The notes under the pieces are model-generated. The model had not been told where the DNA came from and did no database searches. It saw only the letters and a program-made list of their open reading frames with translations. The translations under genes and the position numbers were made by a program. From CALXQW01 sp031553045 (GTDB lineage: Bacteria > Verrucomicrobiota > Verrucomicrobiia > Opitutales > Intestinicryptomonadaceae): 64,000 nucleotides of DNA. The DNA lies in NCBI GenBank assembly GCA_031553045.1, contig JAVBLZ010000002.1, positions 1-64,000 of the forward strand, read 5' to 3'. How positions within the stretch are numbered: position 1 is the stretch's first letter; the number at the start of each line of letters is the position of its first letter. This document shows, piece by piece, positions 26,666-34,778 of the stretch.

Positions 26666-27445
26666 ATGATACCGATTAAATCTGAAAGAGAATTGCGTAT
26701 CATGCGTCAAGCATGCGTGATAGCCGCTAATGTGCTTGATAGACTTTCTGAAATAGCACAAGTAGGCGTATCCACCTGGGATTTAGACCAGGCGGCCAAG
26801 CAATTTATGGACGAGTATTCCGCTAGGAGTGCTTGTTACAAATATAAGTCTGGCAGTCTGCGTTTTCCCGGTTACACATGTTTATCACTTAATGATGAAG
26901 TCATACACGGGATTGGAACTGCACAAAGAGTTTTAAAGTCGGGTGACATCATCAAGATGGATGTGAGCGTCATTTATAAAGGTTACGTTGGCGACAACAC
27001 CCGCACGGTCATGATTGGGGACGTTTCACCTGAAGTTAAAAACTTGGTGAAGGTTACCGATGAGGCGTTGCAAGCGGGTATTGATATGGCTCGTAGCGGC
27101 AACAGGGTGGGCGATATTTCGTCCGCAATTCAGAGGGTCGTTGAATCTAACGGCTATGGCATTGTGAAGGAATTCACGGGTCATGGCGTAGGTAAGAGCC
27201 TTCATGAAGAGCCGCAAATTCCCAATTACGGCAAAGCGGGCTCAGGCCCGATATTGCGTCCTGGGATGACACTTGCCATAGAACCAATGATAACAATGGG
27301 CAGTCCTGAAATCATCATAGAGCGTGACGGGTGGACAGTCCGCACCGCCGATGGAAAGCCAAGCTGTCACATAGAGCACACTGTTCTTGTAACTGCGGAT
27401 AGTCCTGAAGTTTTAACAATAGCAAAAAAAGACTTTTCTTTTTAA
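26666..27445 (+). CDS. map: Methionine aminopeptidase, type I
   Basis: 259 residues. Metal ligands are visible: D in MDVSVIYKGY, D in GDNTRTV, H in GHGVGKSLHEEPQIPNYG, E in AIEPMI and E in IEHTVLV. It removes the initiator Met from nascent proteins. It follows secY as in many bacteria, but adk is absent. The end overlaps a GACTTTT...AAAAGTC hairpin (about 27429-27455) without a T-run, a possible weak attenuator before rpsM. Confidence 0.96.
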   Translation: MIPIKSERELRIMRQACVIAANVLDRLSEIAQVGVSTWDLDQAAKQFMDEYSARSACYKYKSGSLRFPGYTCLSLNDEVIHGIGTAQRVLKSGDIIKMDVSVIYKGYVGDNTRTVMIGDVSPEVKNLVKVTDEALQAGIDMARSGNRVGDISSAIQRVVESNGYGIVKEFTGHGVGKSLHEEPQIPNYGKAGSGPILRPGMTLAIEPMITMGSPEIIIERDGWTVRTADGKPSCHIEHTVLVTADSPEVLTIAKKDFSF

Positions 27446-27488
27446 AAAAAGTCTTCATATTAACAATCTTTTTCAACAAATACATATT

Positions 27489-27872
27489 ATGCCACGATTA
27501 CTCGGAGTAGACATACCAAACAATAAGCGCGTAGAGTATGCGCTTAGATACATCTATGGAATAGGCCCAACACGCGCCAAGTTGATTTGCGAAAGTGTCG
27601 GCATTCCAGAAGAAATGAGAGCCAATGAGCTTACGGAAGAACATATCAACAAGATTATGACTTTCGTTGCAGAAAAACAATTTAAGCTTGAGGGTGACTT
27701 GCGCCGCGACGTTACAAGCAATCTAAAGCGTCTCACGGCTGTCAAGTGCTACCGTGGCACACGCCACTTGAAGGGCTTGCCTGTTCGTGGTCAGCGCACA
27801 AGCACAAATGCGCGCACACGCAAGGGCGCACGCAGAACTGTTGGCGTTGTATCCGCAAAGGGCGGAAAGTAA
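27489..27872 (+). CDS. rpsM: 30S ribosomal protein S13
   Basis: 127 residues. ALRYIYGIGPTRAKLIC and the C-terminal RGTRHLKGLPVRGQRTSTNA are typical of S13. infA and rpmJ, common just upstream, are missing. Confidence 0.97.
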   Translation: MPRLLGVDIPNNKRVEYALRYIYGIGPTRAKLICESVGIPEEMRANELTEEHINKIMTFVAEKQFKLEGDLRRDVTSNLKRLTAVKCYRGTRHLKGLPVRGQRTSTNARTRKGARRTVGVVSAKGGK

Positions 27873-27893
27873 TCCAAATAATTTAGGATAAAA

Positions 27894-28385
27894 ATGAGCG
27901 AAGAAAATAAAGAAATAAATCAGAATGTTGCTGCCCAAGTTCCTGCCGAAGAAGTCAGAGCTTCACAGCCTTCAGCCAAGGATTTGCTCTCCGAAGAAGT
28001 CGGTGAGTTGAAGGTCCGCAAGGCGAAGGGCAGCAAGAATGTTCATTCGGGTGTTTGCAATATCAATGCCACATTCAACAATACAAAAGTGTCTTTCGCA
28101 GACATGAATGGCAATGTCATAAGCTGGTCTAGCGCAGGCAAGATGTCTTTTAGGGGCAGCCGCAAGAGCACTGCTTACGCTGCACAAGTTGTTACTCAAG
28201 ACGCAGGCAAGGTTGCAATGAGCCACGGCATGAAAGAAGTTTCTGTTCGTGTGCGTGGTCCTGGTATGGGCCGCGATAGCGCAATCAGGGCTTTGCAGGC
28301 TTTGGGTTTCACAGTTGCTTCAATCACAGACGTTACGCCGGTACCGCACAACGGTTGCCGTTCGCCGAAGCGCAGAAGAGTCTAA
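27894..28385 (+). CDS. rpsK: 30S ribosomal protein S11 with N-terminal extension
   Basis: 163 residues against about 129 in E. coli. The first 45 or so are an acidic, Glu/Ala/Pro-rich extension (EENKEINQNV, PAEEVRASQPS, LLSEEVGELKV). The S11 core follows (GVCNINATFNNTKVSF, GSRKSTAYAAQ, PHNGCRSPKRRRV). No better internal ATG with a ribosome site was seen, and AGGATAA lies just before this ATG, so the extension appears to be translated. Confidence 0.93.
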   Translation: MSEENKEINQNVAAQVPAEEVRASQPSAKDLLSEEVGELKVRKAKGSKNVHSGVCNINATFNNTKVSFADMNGNVISWSSAGKMSFRGSRKSTAYAAQVVTQDAGKVAMSHGMKEVSVRVRGPGMGRDSAIRALQALGFTVASITDVTPVPHNGCRSPKRRRV

Positions 28386-28407
28386 TTTTTAATCAGGAGA
28401 ATTTTCA

Positions 28408-29016
28408 ATGTCTCGATATACAGGTCCAACAACCAAAATTAATCGCCGCTTCAGTCAGGCTCTTTTCCCTGAGAAGAAGGCAATGTCCCGCAAGCCATAT
28501 TTGCCAGGTCAGCACGGTCCACGTTTACGTCGTCGTGTTACAGACTACTCAATGGGTTTGCTCGAAAAACAGAAGCTACGTTTCATGTTCGGCTTGACTG
28601 AAAAACAGTTCCGTCTCACATTTGAACGTGCAAAAAGAATTCCCGGCGTTACCGGTGAAATATTCATGCGCTTCTTGGAAATGCGCCTAGACAACGTTGT
28701 TTACGCTATGGGTTTTGCACGCACACGCAAGGCTGCCCGTCAGTTTGTAACACACGGCCACGTCAAGGTGAACGGCCACAAGGTTGACATTCCGTCATAC
28801 TCATGCGTAGCCGGCGAAGTTATAGAAATTTGCGACAAGCCACGCTCACGCCAGTTGGCGCAGCGCAGTCTTGAAGACTCGCAGGCACGTCCTGTTCCTG
28901 CTTGGATTGACCGTCAGGCTGACACATTCCGCGGCACAATCAGCCGTGATCCTATTCGCGACGAAATGGATAAGACGATTAACGAACAGCTTATCGTTGA
29001 ATTCTATTCACGCTAA
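28408..29016 (+). CDS. rpsD: 30S ribosomal protein S4
   Basis: 202 residues. Contains RLRRRVTDYSMGLLEKQKLR and the S4 RNA-binding domain MRLDNVVYAMGFARTRKAAR, then VTHGHVKVNGHKVDIPSY. In E. coli S4 regulates the alpha operon. Preceded by AGGAGA. Confidence 0.97.
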   Translation: MSRYTGPTTKINRRFSQALFPEKKAMSRKPYLPGQHGPRLRRRVTDYSMGLLEKQKLRFMFGLTEKQFRLTFERAKRIPGVTGEIFMRFLEMRLDNVVYAMGFARTRKAARQFVTHGHVKVNGHKVDIPSYSCVAGEVIEICDKPRSRQLAQRSLEDSQARPVPAWIDRQADTFRGTISRDPIRDEMDKTINEQLIVEFYSR

Positions 29017-29049
29017 TAACTAAATTTAACTTAAAAACGGAGTACGAAA

Positions 29050-30054
29050 ATGGCCAAACGCCTTGGAAAATTTGAACTGCCTAAACGCCTTGCTAAAGAG
29101 GAATCAACAGCTAGCACAACATTTGCAAAGTTTGTTGCCGAACCTTTTGAAACAGGTTTTGGGCATACTATCGGCAATGCTCTGCGCAGAGTTTTGCTCA
29201 GCTCTATTGAGGGTGCGGCAATCAGCTCAATCAAGATTGAGGGGGTTGATCATGAGTTTCAGAGTGTCGATGGCATCGTTGAAGATGTTACAGACATTAT
29301 CTTGAATCTCAAGAAAATCAAAATCAAGAACGCAACTCGTGAGACAAAGCACCTGATGATTGACGTCGAAAAGGACGGCAAAATCACGGCTGCCGACATA
29401 CAGCCTGATTCAGATATTGAGATTATCAATCCCGATCAGGTTATATGCACGCTAGACGCCAAAAGGCGCTTTATTGCGGAAGTTGAAATTTCCGTAGGTA
29501 GAGGCTGGAAGCCTGCTGAAGAAAATAAATACGAAGGTCAGCCGATAGGCGTGATTGCCGTTGATTCTCTCTTCAGTCCGGTTCAGCTTGTAAAATATTC
29601 TGTCGATGCAACCCGTGTGGGTCAAATGACAGACTTTGACAAGCTCACTGTCGAAATTTCTACAGACGGCAGAATAACTCCTGAAGACGCTATGAAGGAA
29701 GCTGCGGTAATACTCAAGCACCACATAGAGCTCTTCGATAAAGTCAATGAGCAGGAAATAGAATTTGAAACTGCGGGCAAGGAAGTCAGCGAAGAACAGA
29801 ACAGGCTCAGAAAACTTCTGAATATGTCTGTAAATGAAATCGAACTTTCAGTCCGTGCGGCAAACTGCCTCAACAATGCAAACATCACCACGGTTGGCGA
29901 ACTTGCAATGAAGAGCGAGCAGGAAATGTTAAAGTACAGAAACTTCGGCAAGAAATCTCTCAATGAAATCAAGAGCAAGCTTGAGCAGCTCGGTCTTTCA
30001 TTGGGTATGAAGATTGACGAACGCCTTATGGACTCTAACGTAAACTCAATATAA
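29050..30054 (+). CDS. rpoA: RNA polymerase alpha subunit
   Basis: 334 residues. The N-terminal dimerisation domain holds EPFETGFGHTIGNALRRVLL and SSIEGAAISSIKI. A charged linker precedes the C-terminal domain (about 255-325) with ELSVRAANCLNNANI and NFGKKSLNEIKSKLEQLGLSLGM, which contacts UP elements and activators. The A-tract boxes ahead of the two tRNA genes would be natural targets. Confidence 0.98.
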   Translation: MAKRLGKFELPKRLAKEESTASTTFAKFVAEPFETGFGHTIGNALRRVLLSSIEGAAISSIKIEGVDHEFQSVDGIVEDVTDIILNLKKIKIKNATRETKHLMIDVEKDGKITAADIQPDSDIEIINPDQVICTLDAKRRFIAEVEISVGRGWKPAEENKYEGQPIGVIAVDSLFSPVQLVKYSVDATRVGQMTDFDKLTVEISTDGRITPEDAMKEAAVILKHHIELFDKVNEQEIEFETAGKEVSEEQNRLRKLLNMSVNEIELSVRAANCLNNANITTVGELAMKSEQEMLKYRNFGKKSLNEIKSKLEQLGLSLGMKIDERLMDSNVNSI

Positions 30055-30077
30055 TTTTACAACAATAGTATTTAAAA

Positions 30078-30599
30078 ATGCGTCACAGTAAACACAGACA
30101 CACTTTAGGCGTGAAGAAAGAGCATCGTGAATCTTTGATGGCTTCACTTGCAACAGCTTTGTTCCGCCATGACAGAATTCAGACAACTCTTGCGCAGGCA
30201 AAAGCTTTGCGTCCATTTGCCGAGAAAATTATTACTCTGGCAAAAAAGGCCGCCCAGACTGAAGATAAGGCTGTAAAGCTTCATTATCGCAGGCAAGCTC
30301 TTGCAAAAGTTCGCGACGATGAAGCGGTACATTTGCTTTTTTCTGAAAAGGTAAGCAAATTCCTCGAAAGAAAAGGCGGATACACCCGTATATATAAGCT
30401 TGTTGCCCGTAGGGGTGATGCTGCGGATGTTGCGCTCATAGAACTTATCGAAGCTAATGATGAGGGCTATAAAAAAGCTCCCAAAAAGACAGCCAAGAAG
30501 TCTGCAAAGAAAACAGCCGCAAAGAAAGCCGTAAAAAAAGTTGCAAAGAAAAAGGTTGCTGAGGAATCAGCGCCCGCAGCTGAGGCCGCTAGCGAGTAG
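30078..30599 (+). CDS. rplQ: 50S ribosomal protein L17 with Lys/Ala-rich tail
   Basis: 173 residues. The L17 core (1 to about 120) starts RHSKHRHTLGVKKEHRESLM and includes LFRHDRIQTTLAQAKALRP. The last 45 residues are an extra tail of KKTAKK/AKKAVKK-type repeats ending in an acidic AEAASE stretch, like histone H1 or HU-tail sequences. It ends the ribosomal cluster and is followed by terminators. Confidence 0.95.
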   Translation: MRHSKHRHTLGVKKEHRESLMASLATALFRHDRIQTTLAQAKALRPFAEKIITLAKKAAQTEDKAVKLHYRRQALAKVRDDEAVHLLFSEKVSKFLERKGGYTRIYKLVARRGDAADVALIELIEANDEGYKKAPKKTAKKSAKKTAAKKAVKKVAKKKVAEESAPAAEAASE

Positions 30600-30610
30600 T
30601 TCATTAACAT

Positions 30611-30695
30611 AAGGCGGGGTTTTGCCCTACGCCTTAAAATAAAAAATCTCCAAGATGCGCCTCGCAAATTTTGCGTTGCGCATCTTGAGGTTTTA
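30611..30695 (+). terminator. Double terminator after the ribosomal cluster
   Basis: First hairpin: AAGGCG (30611-30616) with CGCCTT (30630-30635), and GGG/CCC inside. Second hairpin: CAAGATGCGC (30651-30660) pairs perfectly with GCGCATCTTG (30678-30687), with a further CGCAA/TTGCG inside, then TTTT. The second is the stronger stop. Confidence 0.8.
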
Positions 30696-30721
30696 TAATT
30701 CTTTACCAAATTTATTTCTCA

Positions 30722-30952
30722 ATGCCTTCAAGCTTGTCCACATATTTTGCAATTTTGATTGGCGTGGTTTTGGTGGTTTATACCATTACGGAGTGGTCTT
30801 TATCTAAAAAGAGGCGTGCTTTGTTTGATAAGCTTATCAGGGCTAAAACCTATCATTGCCTGCGTTGCGATTCGGTATATACCTCGGAAGACGGCGCAAG
30901 TTCCGCAAACTGCCCCAAGTGCGGATACAAAAACGGCAGATTAAAATTTTAA
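30722..30952 (+). CDS. Small membrane protein with zinc ribbon
   Basis: 76 residues. One N-terminal membrane span (AILIGVVLVVYTITEW) is followed by a basic stretch (SKKRRALFDK) and a C-terminal zinc ribbon with CLRC and CPKC about 20 residues apart. Probably anchored with the ribbon in the cytoplasm. Followed 14 bases later by guaA and perhaps co-transcribed with it. Function unknown. Confidence 0.7.
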   Translation: MPSSLSTYFAILIGVVLVVYTITEWSLSKKRRALFDKLIRAKTYHCLRCDSVYTSEDGASSANCPKCGYKNGRLKF

Positions 30953-30966
30953 TTAAATTAAACATT

Positions 30967-32505
30967 ATGCATCAGAAAATAGTTGTTCTAGATTTCGGTT
31001 CACAATATACTCAGGTGATTGCAAGACGCATTCGCGAGTGCAGTGTGTATTCTGAAATTGTGCCATTCAACACAAAGGTTTCCGCATTGAAAGACCCTTC
31101 AATTTGCGGTATCATACTCTCTGGGGGTCCCGCCAGCGTGATTTCCAAGGGTGCGCCAAAGCCGGATCCAAAAATATTTGAAATGGGCGTGCCCGTGCTT
31201 GGCATCTGTTACGGTTTGCAGCTTATGGGCTCGGTGCTTGGCGGCAAAGTTGTCGCAAGCAAAGAGCGTGAGTACGGTCTTGGCAAACTTTCTTTCGATA
31301 AAGAAAATGCGTTGCTAAAAGGCATTAAGTCTCCGATGAAAGTTTGGAATTCTCACGGCGACAAAATTGAAAAGCTTCCTGCCGGTTTCAAGGCAATAGG
31401 CACTACGGAAAATTCTAAATTTGCTTTGATAGAAGATGCAAAGCGCAATTTTTATGGAATGCAATTTCATCCTGAAGTTGCCCACACACCCGAAGGCATG
31501 AAGATAATCAAGAATTTTCTTTTTGGCGTTTGCAAATGTACGGGCGATTGGAAGATGAAAGAATACGCAGCCTCTATGGTTGAAAGCATCAAGAAAACCG
31601 TCGGCGATAGAAAAGTTATTTTAGGTTTAAGCGGCGGTGTTGATTCTTCTGTCTGTGCGGCTTTGATACACAAGGCGATAGGCAAGAATTTAACCTGCGT
31701 TTTTGTTGACAACGGTCTTTTGCGCAAAAATGAAAGACTGAATGTTGAAAAGATTTTCAGAGACAATTTTAAAATGCGCCTGATTACGGTGCGTGCGGAA
31801 AATGTATTTTTGAAAGCTTTGAAAGGCGTAGATGAGCCTGAGCGCAAGCGCAAGATTATCGGCAAGGTGTTTATCGACGTGTTCAACAAGGCTGTGAAAA
31901 GCATTGGCAAGGTTGACTTTTTGGCGCAGGGCACGGTCTATCCTGATGTCATTGAAAGTATGCCCATTGCGGGCAACCCCGCAAAGGTGATTAAGAGCCA
32001 TCACAATGTGGGCGGCTTGCCCAAAAAGATGAACTTTAAATTGCTTGAACCTTTGCGTGAACTTTTCAAAGATGAGGTGCGCGCCTTGGGTGCAGAGCTT
32101 GGCTTGGCGCATGAAGTTCTCTGGCGTCATCCATTCCCCGGTCCTGGCTTGGGCGTCAGGGTCGTCGGCGAAATCAAGAAGTCCTATTTGGATATCCTCC
32201 GTGAAGCGGATGCAATTCTCTATGAAGAAATGCGTTCTTCAGGTTTTTATGACAAGGTTTGGCAATCGTTTCCAGTATTTATTCCCGTCAAGACTGTCGG
32301 CGTAATGGGCGATGAGCGCACTTATGATTATGTTGTGGCGCTGCGCATAGTTGAAAGTATTGACGCCATGACCGCCGATTGGGCGCACATACCGCATGAG
32401 CTTTTGGGCAAAATCGCAAACCGCATTATCAATGAAGTCAAGGGCATCAACAGGGTTGTTTTAGACATATCCTCAAAGCCGCCTTCAACGATTGAGTGGG
32501 AGTAA
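30967..32505 (+). CDS. guaA: GMP synthase (glutamine-hydrolysing)
   Basis: 512 residues from the ATG at 30967, the normal length; upstream in-frame extensions would run through the zinc-ribbon gene. N-terminal class I amidotransferase with GICYGLQLMG (nucleophile Cys) and FHPEV (His, Glu). ATP-pyrophosphatase loop LGLSGGVDSSV near residue 220. C-terminal dimerisation domain ending SSKPPSTIEWE, as in nearly all GuaA. Makes GMP from XMP, glutamine and ATP. Confidence 0.97.
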   Translation: MHQKIVVLDFGSQYTQVIARRIRECSVYSEIVPFNTKVSALKDPSICGIILSGGPASVISKGAPKPDPKIFEMGVPVLGICYGLQLMGSVLGGKVVASKEREYGLGKLSFDKENALLKGIKSPMKVWNSHGDKIEKLPAGFKAIGTTENSKFALIEDAKRNFYGMQFHPEVAHTPEGMKIIKNFLFGVCKCTGDWKMKEYAASMVESIKKTVGDRKVILGLSGGVDSSVCAALIHKAIGKNLTCVFVDNGLLRKNERLNVEKIFRDNFKMRLITVRAENVFLKALKGVDEPERKRKIIGKVFIDVFNKAVKSIGKVDFLAQGTVYPDVIESMPIAGNPAKVIKSHHNVGGLPKKMNFKLLEPLRELFKDEVRALGAELGLAHEVLWRHPFPGPGLGVRVVGEIKKSYLDILREADAILYEEMRSSGFYDKVWQSFPVFIPVKTVGVMGDERTYDYVVALRIVESIDAMTADWAHIPHELLGKIANRIINEVKGINRVVLDISSKPPSTIEWE

Positions 32506-32546
32506 TTCATCCACAAATTTTCCGCTTCTAATAGCGATACATTTAA

Positions 32547-32578
32547 AAACATACTTCATTTTGGAGTGTGTTTTTTTT
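32547..32578 (+). terminator. Rho-independent terminator after guaA
   Basis: AAACATACT (32547-32555) pairs with AGTGTGTTT (32565-32573, one G-T wobble), followed by further T. Confidence 0.8.
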
Positions 32579-32623
32579 GCTTTGTTCTTGCCGTAAACTC
32601 ACACTAAAGATAGTTCAGAATGC

Positions 32624-34147
32624 ATGAATAGAAAGACATTTATTGTGAGGAGTTTTTTGGGAAGTATTTTGGCGTTTATATTTCCTAATCTTAGGGCGGA
32701 AGAAAAACCCACTAAAACTGAAAAGTCTAAATCTAAACCCAAGCCAGTATCTGTGGCAAAGCTGAGTTTTCTGAATATCCCCACGCAAATTTTTCAAGTT
32801 GGCAAAGAGTATAAAATGCGGCTTATAATAAACCCCGAAGAATTAAAAAGCTTCAAGAAGATGCGCATTGCCTGCCTCAGCCATAATAGAGAGTCTTTGG
32901 ACGGCTCTTTGGTGTTTGAAAGCGACATCCCAAAATGGCGCAGACCGGACCCAAAAGATGAAAATGTCCAACAGTATGTGGATACATATTCTCCAAAACT
33001 TGATGTGGAGTTTTCCGTAAATAAAAATGAAATCCATATACCGGTAAAATTTTTATCCGAAGGTGAATATAATTTTTTAATCTTTGATGATTTTAAAGAG
33101 GGTGTGCGTGAAAAAAAGGCGCTGCAATCTTTTAGGGTTTATGCTCTTGAGGAAGACATTTTTAATTTGCGTCCATACAAGGGCGATGTGCACATGCACA
33201 CCACATATTCCGACGGCAAAAATACCATTGAGGAAATGGCTGTAAAGTGTCTGGAGAGGGGCTTGGATTATCAGGCGATGAGCGATCATCACTGTTACGA
33301 GGCATCTGCCGACCTAATCAAAAAATTGGAAGATGTGCCCACAAGTTTATCAGCTTTTACTGCGGAAGAAGTACACGCATCTTCGGTGCATGTGCATAGC
33401 TTTGGGGCGCAGCAAAGCGTTACAAAACTGATTGCCGACAATCTTGAAGCTTTTAAGCAACGCATAGCCCAGATAGAAAAAACTCTGCCGCAAGATATGT
33501 TTTATATGGATAAAAGGGATATCGCAGAAGCTGAGGCGGCTTTTGAATACGTGCGCAAGGCGGGCGGTATGGCGATATTCAATCATCCTTATTGGCGCAA
33601 AGTTTCGTTAACCTTGCACCTTAGAGATGCCGTAATAGACTCTCTGTTTGAACGTGCAAATTTTGATGCGGTGGAATTTATAAACGGTTCTATTGGGGAT
33701 GACAGGACGGATCTTTGCTTGGCGCAATATTGCAGGATTCTTTCCAAGAATAAAAAGGTGCGCATAATTGGCAATTCAGACGCTCACTATTTGCGCAAGG
33801 TTGCCAACGGTTATACAATAGCCTTTGCCAAGAGCAAAAGCCTTGCAGACATTAAAGACGCCATAATGAATTTTAAAAATGTCGCCGTTGACAATAGACC
33901 CGTAGGTTATGTTGACAGTACGGAGGCGGGGAAGAATACTTTTACTCATCCAGAAATTTTTGGCGATATGCGTTACGTAAAATATTCAAACTTTTTGATA
34001 AGTAACTTTTATGAAAAACATGACGAGCTTTGCAGGTTGGAATCTGAGGTGTTGGACAAATACTTTAAACAAGAGGCAAGCAAAGAAGATATTTCCGCAA
34101 AGAAATCCGCTTTAGATCGCTACGTATCTTTATTTTGGGCAAAGTAG
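32624..34147 (+). CDS. Exported PHP-domain phosphoesterase-like protein
   Basis: 507 residues. A signal-like N-terminus (RKTFIVRSFLGSILAFIFP) is followed by a Lys/Pro-rich linker and a beta-sandwich-like region to about 180. The PHP domain follows with metal motifs KGDVHMHTTYSDG (about 185), MSDHH (about 219), FNHP (about 319) and GNSDAH (about 383). PHP domains hydrolyse phosphoesters with two or three metals; an exported one may act on phosphorylated sugars or nucleotides. No substrate can be named. The TAG stop lies inside the first unit of the tRNA-Pro-type repeat array, so the C-terminus may have been shaped by that array. Confidence 0.8.
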   Translation: MNRKTFIVRSFLGSILAFIFPNLRAEEKPTKTEKSKSKPKPVSVAKLSFLNIPTQIFQVGKEYKMRLIINPEELKSFKKMRIACLSHNRESLDGSLVFESDIPKWRRPDPKDENVQQYVDTYSPKLDVEFSVNKNEIHIPVKFLSEGEYNFLIFDDFKEGVREKKALQSFRVYALEEDIFNLRPYKGDVHMHTTYSDGKNTIEEMAVKCLERGLDYQAMSDHHCYEASADLIKKLEDVPTSLSAFTAEEVHASSVHVHSFGAQQSVTKLIADNLEAFKQRIAQIEKTLPQDMFYMDKRDIAEAEAAFEYVRKAGGMAIFNHPYWRKVSLTLHLRDAVIDSLFERANFDAVEFINGSIGDDRTDLCLAQYCRILSKNKKVRIIGNSDAHYLRKVANGYTIAFAKSKSLADIKDAIMNFKNVAVDNRPVGYVDSTEAGKNTFTHPEIFGDMRYVKYSNFLISNFYEKHDELCRLESEVLDKYFKQEASKEDISAKKSALDRYVSLFWAK

Positions 34148-34685
34148 TCCACGGGAACCTCTCGCACTTTGTTTGAGAGTAGGTATTGTGAATGGATATA
34201 TTCGTGGGTATAAAAAAACTCGAGGTATAAAAACACACTCGAGAGTCTTATAAATATTTTTCAAAAAAAGTCGGGCCGCCGAGGATAGCTCACGGGAACC
34301 TCTCGCACTTTGCTTGAGAGCAGGTTTAGGTTTTATTTATTTTGTAAAGGTACAAAAAAACTCGAGGTACAAAAATACACTCGAGGGTCTTATAAATATT
34401 TCTTTAAAAAAAGTCGGGCCGCCGAGGATAGCCCACGGGAACCTTTCGCACTTTGCTTGAGAGCAGATATTGTGAATAGATATATTCGTGGGTATAAAAA
34501 AACTCGAGATACACAAATGCACTCGAGGGTCTTATAAATATTCTTCAAAAAAAGTCGGGCCGCCGAGGATAGCCCACGGAAACCTCTCGCACTTTGCTTG
34601 AGAGCAGATATTGTGAATGGATATATTTGTGGGTATAAAAAAACTCGAGGATATAATAAACTCGAGAATATTTCTTTAAAAAAAG
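34145..34685. repeat. Tandem array of tRNA-Pro 3'-half plus terminator units
   Basis: Units begin with TCGGGCCGCCGAGGAT, the exact 3' end of the tRNA-Pro gene read on the plus strand, at 34271, 34414 and 34555, then in the tRNA itself at 34686. Spacings are 143, 141 and 131 bases. A further unit lacking those 16 bases starts at the PHP stop codon (34145). Each unit holds a degenerate tRNA 3' half with a replaced anticodon stem (CTCTC...GAGAG), an AT-rich stretch with TATAAATATT, and a CTCGAG...CTCGAG hairpin next to an A-run. On the minus strand that hairpin is a terminator. No conserved ORF is present. This accounts for the whole gap between the PHP gene and the tRNA. Confidence 0.9.
34637..34666 (-). 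terminator. Rho-independent terminator of tRNA-Pro
   Basis: On the minus strand CTCGAG (34666-34661) pairs with CTCGAG (34649-34644), followed by seven T (34643-34637). Equivalent hairpins occur in the repeat units near 34221-34252, 34361-34386 and 34503-34528. Confidence 0.75.
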
Positions 34686-34759
34686 TCGGGCCGCCGAGGA
34701 TCGAACTCGGGACCTCTTGCACCCCATGCAAGCGCGCTACCAGGCTGCGCTACGGCCCG
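34686..34759 (-). tRNA. tRNA-Pro (anticodon GGG)
   Basis: The minus strand folds as a cloverleaf: acceptor CGGGCCG with CGGCCCG, anticodon stem CTTGC/GCAAG with loop ATGGGGT (anticodon GGG), and T-arm CCGAG/CTCGG with loop TTCGATC. The discriminator is A and no CCA is encoded, unlike the tRNA-Lys at 424-498. Confidence 0.95.
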
Positions 34760-34778
34760 AAATTTTTTAAAGTACGCA

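Noticed and set aside
27429..27455. Terminator between map and rpsM
   Set aside because: The hairpin is A/T-rich, overlaps the map stop, and is not followed by a T-run; at most a weak attenuator.
34221..34666. CTCGAG palindromes as regulator binding sites
   Set aside because: They are the arms of the minus-strand terminators in each repeat unit, next to the T-run, which explains them sufficiently.
34145..34685. Possible CRISPR array or extra intact tRNA genes
   Set aside because: Units of 131-143 bases are similar throughout, not repeat plus unique spacer. The tRNA-like parts lack a T-loop, an intact anticodon arm and a 5' half, so they cannot be tRNAs.
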